Of a stretch of 64,000 nt of DNA, positions 27,286 through 34,894 are shown one piece after another; position 1 is the first letter of the stretch, and each line of letters starts with the position of its first letter. The stretch comes from Streptomyces aureoverticillatus. GTDB taxonomy: Bacteria > Actinomycetota > Actinomycetes > Streptomycetales > Streptomycetaceae. Both the position numbers and the translations under genes were made by a program. The notes under the pieces were generated by a model. That model was not told the origin of the DNA and did no database searches. It was given only the letters and a program-made list of their open reading frames with translations. The DNA lies in NCBI RefSeq assembly GCF_014649395.1, contig NZ_BMSY01000016.1:107310-171309 (forward strand), given 5' to 3'.

Positions 27286-28353
27286 TCAGCACAGGCAGGC
27301 GACGAGTTCTTCCCGGCAGGTGACGCCGGTCTTGCGGTAGACCGCCTTGAAGTGGTCGTTCACCGTGTGCGGCGACAGGTCGAGGGTGCGGGCGATCTGT
27401 TTGACGGCCTGGCCTTCGAGGGCCTGCTCGACGACCATCCGCTCCCTGCGGGAGATGCCGTACCACTGGGCGAGCGCCGGCAGTAGGTCGGCGGCCGCGG
27501 CGGGCTGGAGCGTCACCACCACCGCGCCCGCCGTCACGCCCTCCAGGGGCTGCGCCTGCATGGAGAACCACCCCTGGGCGGTGGGGGCGCGGGTGAGCGC
27601 CGGTGCGGCCGTGCGCCGAGTCGTGTACGTGATGTGCCAGACGAAGCTGAACAGGTCCCGGTCGTCGGCGGGATAGACGCCGGGCAGGAGCCGCCGCAGA
27701 GCGTCACGCCCGGCCGAAGTCACCCCCGTCACCTCGTCGTCGGCCCCGATGACGAGCACCGTGGGCGGGAACTGGCGCAGCCGTGGACGCAGCGGCGCGC
27801 TCGTCATGTGCCGCTTCACGGCGCGGCCGAGCGGCCGCGCCAGCTCCGCCGCGCGCATGGCCTCGGCCGGTGAGAAGGGCCGTGCGCCCCGCTCGCGCAG
27901 GAGCACCAACGTGCCCCAGGCGACGCCGCGTTCGGTGAGCGCGACGCACAACTCGCTGCCGTAGCAGTCGGCCGCCATGATGCGGTGCAGGCGGCGCGCC
28001 CGCGGACTCTCGTCCCGCGCGCCGGCGCCGAGCACGACGGCCGGGCAGGTGCCGCGGACGAGGTCGGCCACGGGGCCGCGGGTCCGGCTCAGGGCGTCCT
28101 CGCGGTCCATGCGGCGCCGCGCCCCGGCGTCGTATCCGTTCTCGCAGGCGAGGAAGCACCGGGCGCCCGTGACGGGGTCGTAGCCGGTGAGCAGATAACC
28201 GTCGTGCGGCACCAACCGGCTCAGGTGACGGGAGAACTCGGCGCCCAGCTCGGTCACGGAACCGGCCCGCGCCGCCGCTTCCGGCAGCGCGCGGCCCACC
28301 GCGGACACCGAACCCCATGAACGCACCGCGCCCCATGAATCCACCGTGCTCAC
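27286..28353 (-). CDS. LuxR-type helix-turn-helix regulator with GAF-like sensory part
   Basis: Predicted 355-residue regulator. The C-terminal LuxR helix-turn-helix is clear: ISRRERMVVEQALEGQAVKQ, then SPHTVNDHFKAVYRKTGV (about 292-345). The N-terminal about 190 residues resemble a GAF-like sensor (LVPHDGYLLTGYDPVTGARC, LCVALTERGVAWGTLVLLRE). A PAS-like middle follows. No phospho-receiver domain is present, so it is not a two-component response regulator. The GTG at 28353 is the only good start. A palindrome at 28394 may be its own operator. Ligand unknown. Confidence 0.88.
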   Translation of the reverse strand: MSTVDSWGAVRSWGSVSAVGRALPEAAARAGSVTELGAEFSRHLSRLVPHDGYLLTGYDPVTGARCFLACENGYDAGARRRMDREDALSRTRGPVADLVRGTCPAVVLGAGARDESPRARRLHRIMAADCYGSELCVALTERGVAWGTLVLLRERGARPFSPAEAMRAAELARPLGRAVKRHMTSAPLRPRLRQFPPTVLVIGADDEVTGVTSAGRDALRRLLPGVYPADDRDLFSFVWHITYTTRRTAAPALTRAPTAQGWFSMQAQPLEGVTAGAVVVTLQPAAAADLLPALAQWYGISRRERMVVEQALEGQAVKQIARTLDLSPHTVNDHFKAVYRKTGVTCREELVACLC

Positions 28354-28661
28354 CCCCGTGGCCGTTCACCGAGTCTGGCACACCCCGCCCCGCGAAATGC
28401 CGGTATTTCCGGGCCACCCGGACAAGGCGGGATCGCGGACGGTGGCACCCGAGCGCGCCGGCGCGCCTTTCCCCGGGAGGGGCGCCGCCACACCCCGAAC
28501 CCCGAACGCGCTGCGCGCAGGTTTGGCCCCAACTCCCGTGACGTATAGCCAAGATGCCGCACGGATCATGCCGGTCTCCGCGCCGACGGGATCCGTGTGG
28601 CGGCGTACGGCCGACGGTCGAACGCCCTCGATTCGTGTCACACCCAACGGGAGGAACCCCC
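28354..28661. promoter_or_regulatory. divergent intergenic region, LuxR regulator / phospholipase
   Basis: A 308-base region between divergent genes. GAAATGCCGGTATTTC (28394-28409) is a near-perfect 16-bp palindrome (14 of 16 positions) about 41 bases from the regulator start. A less GC-rich patch around 28538-28566 (GTGACGTATAGCCAAGATGC) may contain a promoter for the phospholipase gene. Confidence 0.5.
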
Positions 28662-29147
28662 ATGCGTCGCCGACTTGCCGCCCTGGCCATGAGTGCCGCG
28701 GCCCTCACCGTCGGAAGCGGGATCGCCGCGTCCCCCGCCGCCGCCGTCCCCGCCGACAAGGCGCAGGTGCTCAGCCGCTGGACCCAGACCGACGCGGGCA
28801 GCTACAACGCCTGGCTCTCGGCCCGCAACAACCAGGGCGCCTGGAGCGCCTACAAGTTCAACTGGACCACGGACCTCTGCTCCTCGTCCCCCGACAACCC
28901 GTTCGGCTTCCCCTTCGAGAAGTCCTGTGCCCGGCACGACTTCGGGTACCGCAACTACAAGGAGATGGGCACCTTCGACGCCAACAAGGCGCGGATCGAC
29001 AGCGCCTTCTACGCCGATCTGAAGCGTGTGTGTTCGGCCTACAGCGGGGCGAAGAAGGTCTCGTGCGACGCCCTGGCCTGGACGTACTACCAGGCCGTCG
29101 ACAAGCTCGGCCGCTCGGCGGCCCTCGACGGGAGACTCGCCGCGTAA
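28662..29147 (+). CDS. secreted prokaryotic phospholipase A2
   Basis: Predicted 161-residue exported enzyme that hydrolyses the sn-2 ester of phospholipids. It has a typical Sec signal, MRRRLAALAMSAAALTVGSG, with probable cleavage after PAAAVPA (near residue 31). The catalytic His/Asp pair is in KSCARHDFGYRN (about 87-98), and four cysteines could form two disulfides. Length and layout fit the prokaryotic PLA2 family. The ATG at 28662 has GGGAGG about 8 bases upstream. It is likely monocistronic, since a strong hairpin follows. Confidence 0.94.
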   Translation: MRRRLAALAMSAAALTVGSGIAASPAAAVPADKAQVLSRWTQTDAGSYNAWLSARNNQGAWSAYKFNWTTDLCSSSPDNPFGFPFEKSCARHDFGYRNYKEMGTFDANKARIDSAFYADLKRVCSAYSGAKKVSCDALAWTYYQAVDKLGRSAALDGRLAA

Positions 29148-29170
29148 GCCCCGGCGGGCAGTGAACGGGT

Positions 29171-29197
29171 GGGCGGGCGCCGTCACGGCGCCCGCCC
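29171..29197 (+). terminator. terminator after phospholipase gene
   Basis: GGGCGGGCGCCG (29171-29182) pairs perfectly with CGGCGCCCGCCC (29186-29197) around TCA. It begins 24 bases after the stop codon. Confidence 0.85.
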
Positions 29198-29285
29198 GTG
29201 CGGCGTCAACCCACAGGTGACGCACGCGAGTTGTGGTTCCCGGTGCCATAGGGGCGGCGCGCGGCCGCTCCTACAGTCCCTCCGC

Positions 29286-30347
29286 ATGACAGAGACCGGA
29301 GCAGCCCGACGTAGTCGCTCACGGGGAGGCGCGGCGGTGGCCCTGGCGGCCGCCGCGCTCCTCGCCGCCCCCTTCCTCCCCGCGCCCGGAGCCACGGCCG
29401 CGGAGACGACCACGGCCGCGGACACGACCACGGCCGCCGCCGCGCCCCGCGCCGCCACCGCGCCCCTCCAGGAAGTCACCGGATTCGGCTCCAACCCCGG
29501 CCAGTTGAAGATGTTCCGGTACGTCCCCGACGGACTGGCCCGTGGCCGCCCCGTCGTGGTGGTGCTGCACGGATGCACCCAGAACGCCGCCGGGTACGGC
29601 ACCGGCAGCGGATGGACCGAACTGGCCGACCGGTGGGGGTTCTCCCTCGTGCTGCCGCAGCAGCGGACCGCCAACAACATCTCGTCGTGCTTCAACTGGT
29701 TCCAGCTCGGCGACACGGCACGCGGCCGGGGCGAGGCCGCCTCGGTGGCGCAGATGGTGGACCGCCAACTCGCCGACGTGGCGGGGAAATCCACGCGCGT
29801 ATACGTCACCGGCCTGTCCGCGGGCGGCGGCATGACGGCGGTGATGATGGCCGCGTACCCGGAGAAGTTCGCCGCGGGCGGCGTCGTCGCGGGGCTGCCG
29901 TACGGGTGCGCGCAGGCCGCCGGTTCACCGTGGGTGTGCATGAGCGCCGGGGGCGGCCAGAGTCCGCGCCAGTGGGGCGACCGGGTGCGCGCCGCCCGCC
30001 CCGGGTACACGGGCCCGTGGCCGCGGCTCACCGTGTTCCACGGCACCGCCGACGCCAAGGTCCGTCCCGTCAACATGACCGGCCTGACCGACCAGTGGAC
30101 CGACGTCCACGGCGCCGACCAGGCCCCCGACGTCTCCGACACCGTCGCCGGCCACCCGCGCCGGCTCTTCCACGGCCCCGGCGGCGACCCCGTCGTGGAG
30201 ACGTACGGCATCACCGGCATGGCGCACGGCCAGCCCGTCGACCCGGGCACCGGCGACGGGCAGTGCGGCACGGCGGGGGCGAACCTGCTGGACGTGGGGC
30301 TGTGCGCGGCGTACCGGATGGGGCTGGGGTGGGGGCTCGCCGGGTGA
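29286..30347 (+). CDS. secreted PHB-depolymerase/feruloyl-esterase-like hydrolase
   Basis: Predicted 353-residue secreted alpha/beta hydrolase of the LpqC / short-chain polyhydroxyalkanoate depolymerase family. An N-terminal signal (VALAAAALLAAPFLPAPGAT) precedes an Ala/Thr-rich linker. The oxyanion hole is VVVLHGCTQNAAGYGTGSGW. The nucleophile Ser lies in the lipase box GLSAGGG, Asp in HGTADAKV, and His in ITGMAHGQPVDPG. No clear ribosome site precedes the ATG; TACAGT ends 8 bases before it, so a leaderless transcript is possible. The nearby 3-hydroxybutyrate-dehydrogenase-like and permease genes favour polyhydroxybutyrate as substrate. Acetylxylan or feruloyl esters remain alternatives. Confidence 0.87.
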   Translation: MTETGAARRSRSRGGAAVALAAAALLAAPFLPAPGATAAETTTAADTTTAAAAPRAATAPLQEVTGFGSNPGQLKMFRYVPDGLARGRPVVVVLHGCTQNAAGYGTGSGWTELADRWGFSLVLPQQRTANNISSCFNWFQLGDTARGRGEAASVAQMVDRQLADVAGKSTRVYVTGLSAGGGMTAVMMAAYPEKFAAGGVVAGLPYGCAQAAGSPWVCMSAGGGQSPRQWGDRVRAARPGYTGPWPRLTVFHGTADAKVRPVNMTGLTDQWTDVHGADQAPDVSDTVAGHPRRLFHGPGGDPVVETYGITGMAHGQPVDPGTGDGQCGTAGANLLDVGLCAAYRMGLGWGLAG

Positions 30348-30504
30348 GGCGGGCGGGTGCCGGGGGTGCCCGGGGTGAGCGGGGGCCCGGGGCGAGTGGG
30401 GCCCGGGGTGGGCGGGGCCATGGTGGCCGACACCACCAAAGCGGCCGTGAGTGTGGCGTCCGGCCACATGGGCGTTCCCGCGCCCCGACCCTATGTTTCC
30501 CGCC

Positions 30505-31287
30505 ATGACAAGCGCTCCTGACCCCATCCCCACCGCGCCCCGCGCCGACCTGAGCGGGCGCGTCGCCCTCGTCACGGGCGGCGGCAGCGGCATCGGCCGG
30601 GCCTGCGCGGTGGCGCTCGCGGCGGCCGGCGCCGACACGCACGTCGTCGACATCGACGCCGCGTCGGCCAAGGCCGTCGCCGACGCCGTCGGCGGGCACG
30701 CGCACATCGCGGACCTCGCCGACGCCGAGGCCGTCGCGGCGCTGCCCACCGGCGTCGACATCCTCGTCAACAGCGCGGGACTCCAGCACGTCGCCCCGCT
30801 CACCGACTTCCCCCCGGCGCGGTTCACGCTCATCCAACAGGTCATGGTGACCGCGCCGTTCCTGCTGCTCAGGCAGTCCCTGCCGCACATGTACGCGCGC
30901 GGCTGGGGCCGCGTCGTCAACATCTCCAGCGTCCACGGCCTGCGCGCCAGCGCCTTCAAGAGCGCGTACGTCGCCGCCAAGCACGCCCTGGAGGGGCTGA
31001 GCAAGGTCACCGCCGTCGAGGGCGCCCCGCACGGCGTGACGAGCAACTGCGTCAGCCCCGGCTACGTACGCACCCCCCTCGTGCAGGGCCAGATCCACGA
31101 CCAGGCCGCCGCCCACCGGATCAGCGACGAGGCCGTCGTCTCCGATGTGCTGCTCGCCCGCTCACCCATGAAGCGGCTCATCGAACCCGAGGAGGTCGCC
31201 GCGGCCGCCCTGTGGCTCTGCGGCCCGCACACCGGCTTCGTCACCGGCACCACCCTGTCGATGGACGGGGGCTGGGCGGCGACCTGA
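30505..31287 (+). CDS. SDR, probable 3-hydroxybutyrate dehydrogenase
   Basis: Predicted 260-residue NAD(H)-dependent SDR that probably oxidises 3-hydroxybutyrate to acetoacetate. It has the TGGGSGIGRACA glycine loop (about 25-36), D at VVDIDAAS (NAD preference), NSAGLQHVAPL, and catalytic Ser, Tyr and Lys in ISSVHGLRAS and SAYVAAKHALEG. NSAGLQHVAPLTDFP and the late LIEPEEVAAAALWLCG, with GTTLSMDGGW, are close to bacterial BdhA. TATGTT ends 7 bases before the ATG at 30505 and no ribosome site is seen, so translation may be leaderless. An ATG at 30493 is an alternative. The next genes are an MHS permease and a GAF regulator. Confidence 0.85.
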   Translation: MTSAPDPIPTAPRADLSGRVALVTGGGSGIGRACAVALAAAGADTHVVDIDAASAKAVADAVGGHAHIADLADAEAVAALPTGVDILVNSAGLQHVAPLTDFPPARFTLIQQVMVTAPFLLLRQSLPHMYARGWGRVVNISSVHGLRASAFKSAYVAAKHALEGLSKVTAVEGAPHGVTSNCVSPGYVRTPLVQGQIHDQAAAHRISDEAVVSDVLLARSPMKRLIEPEEVAAAALWLCGPHTGFVTGTTLSMDGGWAAT

Positions 31288-31350
31288 CCAACCGGTCTCC
31301 CCGACACGGCAGTTGACCGTACGTCCGTACGTCCCCGCGAACGAAACACG

Positions 31351-32727
31351 GTGATCCCCATGGCGCGTCCCCAGCACGGCATCCGCAGAATCGTCGGCGC
31401 GAGCCTCGTCGGCACCACCATCGAGTGGTACGACTTCTTCCTCTACGGCTCGGCCGCCGCCCTGGTCTTCAACGACCTCTTCTTCCCCACCGCCGACCCG
31501 CTCACCGGCACCCTCATCGCCTTCATCACCTACGCCATCGGCTTCCTCGCCCGACCGCTCGGCGGCGTCGTGTTCGGGCACTACGGCGACAAGGTGGGCC
31601 GCAAGAGACTGCTCGTGCTCAGCCTGCTCCTGATGGGCGGCGCGACCTTCGCCATGGGGCTGCTGCCGACGTACGACGCCATCGGCGTCGGCGCGCCCGT
31701 GCTGCTCACCGTGCTGCGCCTGGTGCAGGGCTTCGCGCTCGGCGGCGAGTGGGGCGGCGCCGTGCTGCTCGTCTCCGAACACGGCGGCGACAAGCACCGC
31801 GGCTTCTGGGCCTCCTGGCCGCAGTCCGGCGCGCCCGGCGGCAACCTCCTGGCCACCGGTGTGCTCGCGCTGCTCGCCGCCGTGCAGTCCGAGTCCGCCT
31901 TCCAGGCCTGGGGCTGGCGGGTGCCGTTCCTGCTGTCCGGGGTCCTGGTGATGGTCGGCCTGTGGATCCGGCTCTCCGTCTCCGAGTCGCCGGTCTTCCT
32001 CGAAGCGCAGGCCAGGGCCGAGGCGGCCGCCGCGCAGGGAGTCAAGGACGAGCCGCCCGTCGTCGAGGTGTTCCGCAAGAGCTGGCGGCAGGTCCTCACC
32101 GCCATCGGCACCCGCTTCGGCGAGAACATCTCGTACTACGTCCTCACCTCCTTCGTGCTCGTGTACGTCACCAGGCACCTCGACCTGCCCAAGAGCACCG
32201 CGCTCAACGCCGTCCTCATCGGCTCCGCCGTGCACTTCGCCACGATCCCCGCCTGGGGCGCCCTCTCGGACCGGATCGGGCGGCGGCCCGTGACGCTGAT
32301 CGGGTCGGTGGGCATGGCCTTGTGGGCGTTCGCGTTCTTCGCGCTCGTCGACTCCGAGTCGTTCACCGTCATCACGGCGGCGGTGACGGTGGGGCTGCTG
32401 CTTCACGGCGCCATGTACGGGCCACAGGCCGCGTTCATCTCCGAGATGTTCGACACCAAGGTCCGCTACTCCGGTGCCTCGATGGGCTCCCAGCTCGCCT
32501 CGATCGTCGCGGGCGCGCTCGCCCCGATCATCGCCGTCGAACTCCTGAAGGACTTCGACTCGTCGGTGCCCGTCTCCGTGTACCTGTGCGCGGCGGCCCT
32601 GGTGACGACGGTGACGGTGGCCCTGGCCAAGGAGACCCGCGGCCGGGACCTGCGGCACGTCGAGACGACGGACACCCCGCGGACCGACACCGCCCGCACG
32701 CCAGTACGCTCCGGCGAAGCGTCCTGA
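31351..32727 (+). CDS. MFS transporter, metabolite:H+ symporter (MHS) family
   Basis: Predicted 458-residue (455 from the ATG at 31360) proton symporter with 12 transmembrane helices. The MHS signature is very clear: GTTIEWYDFFLYGSAAALVF in helix 1, HYGDKVGRKRLLVLSLLLMG in loop 2-3, and GGEWGGAVLLVSEH in helix 4-5. The family imports organic acids such as shikimate, citrate, proline/betaine and 3-hydroxybutyrate-like acids. The position directly after a 3-hydroxybutyrate-dehydrogenase-like gene suggests hydroxybutyrate or a related acid. The C-terminal 40 residues are charged and cytoplasmic. No strong ribosome site distinguishes GTG 31351 from ATG 31360. Confidence 0.9.
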   Translation: MIPMARPQHGIRRIVGASLVGTTIEWYDFFLYGSAAALVFNDLFFPTADPLTGTLIAFITYAIGFLARPLGGVVFGHYGDKVGRKRLLVLSLLLMGGATFAMGLLPTYDAIGVGAPVLLTVLRLVQGFALGGEWGGAVLLVSEHGGDKHRGFWASWPQSGAPGGNLLATGVLALLAAVQSESAFQAWGWRVPFLLSGVLVMVGLWIRLSVSESPVFLEAQARAEAAAAQGVKDEPPVVEVFRKSWRQVLTAIGTRFGENISYYVLTSFVLVYVTRHLDLPKSTALNAVLIGSAVHFATIPAWGALSDRIGRRPVTLIGSVGMALWAFAFFALVDSESFTVITAAVTVGLLLHGAMYGPQAAFISEMFDTKVRYSGASMGSQLASIVAGALAPIIAVELLKDFDSSVPVSVYLCAAALVTTVTVALAKETRGRDLRHVETTDTPRTDTARTPVRSGEAS

Positions 32728-32806
32728 GCGCATCCGGGGCGACGGACACCAGCGGGCCACGGACCGGACCACGGACCACGGACAACGGCCGGAAGGAAGC
32801 AGCGAC

Positions 32807-34894
32807 ATGGCATCCCCCGACGGCCCCGCCCGCGCCGAGGTGGACGGCCTTGCCCACGTCGCGGTGGACGGCCCCGGCCGCGCCGCGGTGGACGGCCCCG
32901 GCACCCCGACGCCCCACGGCCTGACCGCCGCCACCCTCCGGGACCTGCTCGACCTCCTCGGCCGGCAGGCCCCCGCCGAGAGCTTCGCCCGGCCCGTCGC
33001 CGCCGCCCGCGAGGCCGGGGCGGGCCCGGCGGAACTCGCCTACCTCGAGGAGGCCGCCGAGACCGCCCTCGCCATCCGCCGCACCCTCGACCAGCACCGG
33101 CGCCGCGAGGCCGAACTGTCCGCGCTGTTCGACACCGCGGGCGACCTGGCCGCCCTCAGCGACCTCGACGCGGTGCTGCGCGCCATCGTGCGCCGCGCCC
33201 GGCTGCTGCTTCGCACCGACGTGGCGTACCTGACCCTCAACGATCCGACCGCGGGCGACACGTTCATGCGGGTCACCGACGGCTCCACGTCGGCGAGGTT
33301 CCAGCAGCTGCGGCTCGGCATGGGGGAGGGGCTCGGCGGTCTGGTCGCGCAGACCGCCCGGCCCTACGCCAGCGCCGACTACCGCGCCGACACCCGCTTC
33401 AAGCACACCGCCACCATCGACGCGGGCGTCGGCGAGGAGGGTCTGCGCGGCATCCTCGGCGTGCCGCTGCGCGTCGGCAGCCGCGTCATCGGCGTCCTGT
33501 ACGCGGCCGACCGGACGCCCCGCGACTTCGACCCCGACCAGATCGCGCTGCTCGCCTCCCTCGCCGACCACGCTGCCGTCGCCATCGACAGTGCCCGCCT
33601 CCTGGAGGAGACCCGCGCGGCCCTGGTGGAGCTCAACGCCGCGACGGCCACCGCCCGCGCCCAGAGCGAGGCCATGCGGCGCGCCGCCGAGACCCACGAC
33701 CGGCTCACCGACCTCGTGCTGCGCGGCGGCGACGTGTCCGACCTCGCCGCCGAGATGGCCGCCCTCCTCGGCGGCGGCCTGGTCGTCCAGGACGCCGACG
33801 GCACTGAACTCGCCCGGGTGGGCGCCACGTCACCGGGCCCGCCCGCGCGCGGCGTCGCCGCGTCCCGCGCGAGCGGCCGGGCCGTGTCCGTGGACGGCGT
33901 CTGGGTGTCCGCCGTCCTCGCCGGGCCCGAGCCGCTCGGCAGCATCGCGCTCAGCGGCCGCCCGGACCTGACCGACAGCGACCGGCGGCTCTTCGAACGG
34001 GCCAGCCTGGACACGGCGTTGCTGCTGCTCCTGCGCCGCTCCGTGGCCGAGGCCGAGGACCGGGTGCGCGGCGAACTCCTCGACGACCTGCTCACCGCCG
34101 CGCACGCCGGCGACCCGCGCCGCGGCGGCAGCCTCACCCTGCGCGCCCGCCGTCTCGGCGTCGACCTCACCGCGCCGACGTCCGTCCTCGTCCTGCACTG
34201 CGAGCCCGACCTGCGCTCCCGCCTGGCGACCGAGGCGGCCCGGCACGCCCGCGCCCTGCACGGCCTCGCCGGACCCCAGGGCGGCCACGTCGTCCTGCTC
34301 GCGCCCACCGCCGCGCCCGGCCCGCTCGCCGAACGCCTGGCCGCTGACCTCGGCGGGGCGATCGGCGCGCCGGTGACGTGCGGCGCGGCCGGACCCGCCG
34401 AAGGACCGGCCCGACTGCCGGACGTGCACGGCGAAGCCGTCCGCTGCCTCCGGGCACTGACCGCCCTCGGCCGCACCGGCGAGGGCGCGAGCGCCTCCGG
34501 CCTCGGCTTCGTCGGCGTACTCCTCGGCGACCGCACGGACATCGACGGTTACGTACGCCGCGTCCTCGGGCCCGTTCTCGACTACGACGACCGCCGCGGC
34601 ACCGAACTCGTCCGCACCCTCGACGCCTACTTCGAGGCGGGCGCGAGCCTGTCCCGCGCCAAGGAGGCGCTGCACGTCCACGTGAACACGGTCGTGCAGC
34701 GCCTTGACCGCACGGCCCGGCTGCTCGGCCCGGACTGGAACACCCCCGACCGGGCCCTGGAACTGCACCTCGCGCTGCGGCTCAACCGGTTGCGCCGCTC
34801 GCCGGGGACTGGCCGGGACCGCTGCCCGGGGACCGGCTCGCACCGGTCGCAGGAGAGCGGCTCGGACCCTTCGCCGGAGCACGGCCCGGCCTAG
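32807..34894 (+). CDS. GAF-domain transcriptional regulator with PucR/CdaR-type C-terminal HTH
   Basis: Predicted 695-residue regulator. The first 35 residues hold a degenerate VDGPGRAAVDGPG repeat. A GAF domain follows at about 115-265 (LSALFDTAGDLAALSDLDAV to LLASLADHAAVAIDSARLLE), then a second sensory region. The C-terminus matches the PucR/CdaR helix-turn-helix: LVRTLDAYFEAGASLSRAKE, then LHVHVNTVVQRLDRTARLLG (about 602-645). AAGGAAG precedes the ATG. Such proteins often activate the catabolic genes beside them, here the dehydrogenase/permease pair. The 3' end overlaps the convergent ABC gene by 113 bases. Confidence 0.88.
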   Translation: MASPDGPARAEVDGLAHVAVDGPGRAAVDGPGTPTPHGLTAATLRDLLDLLGRQAPAESFARPVAAAREAGAGPAELAYLEEAAETALAIRRTLDQHRRREAELSALFDTAGDLAALSDLDAVLRAIVRRARLLLRTDVAYLTLNDPTAGDTFMRVTDGSTSARFQQLRLGMGEGLGGLVAQTARPYASADYRADTRFKHTATIDAGVGEEGLRGILGVPLRVGSRVIGVLYAADRTPRDFDPDQIALLASLADHAAVAIDSARLLEETRAALVELNAATATARAQSEAMRRAAETHDRLTDLVLRGGDVSDLAAEMAALLGGGLVVQDADGTELARVGATSPGPPARGVAASRASGRAVSVDGVWVSAVLAGPEPLGSIALSGRPDLTDSDRRLFERASLDTALLLLLRRSVAEAEDRVRGELLDDLLTAAHAGDPRRGGSLTLRARRLGVDLTAPTSVLVLHCEPDLRSRLATEAARHARALHGLAGPQGGHVVLLAPTAAPGPLAERLAADLGGAIGAPVTCGAAGPAEGPARLPDVHGEAVRCLRALTALGRTGEGASASGLGFVGVLLGDRTDIDGYVRRVLGPVLDYDDRRGTELVRTLDAYFEAGASLSRAKEALHVHVNTVVQRLDRTARLLGPDWNTPDRALELHLALRLNRLRRSPGTGRDRCPGTGSHRSQESGSDPSPEHGPA

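Noticed and set aside
29286..30347. acetylxylan or feruloyl esterase as the firm name
   Set aside because: The fold supports several ester substrates; the neighbouring genes favour polyhydroxybutyrate, so I kept the broader name.
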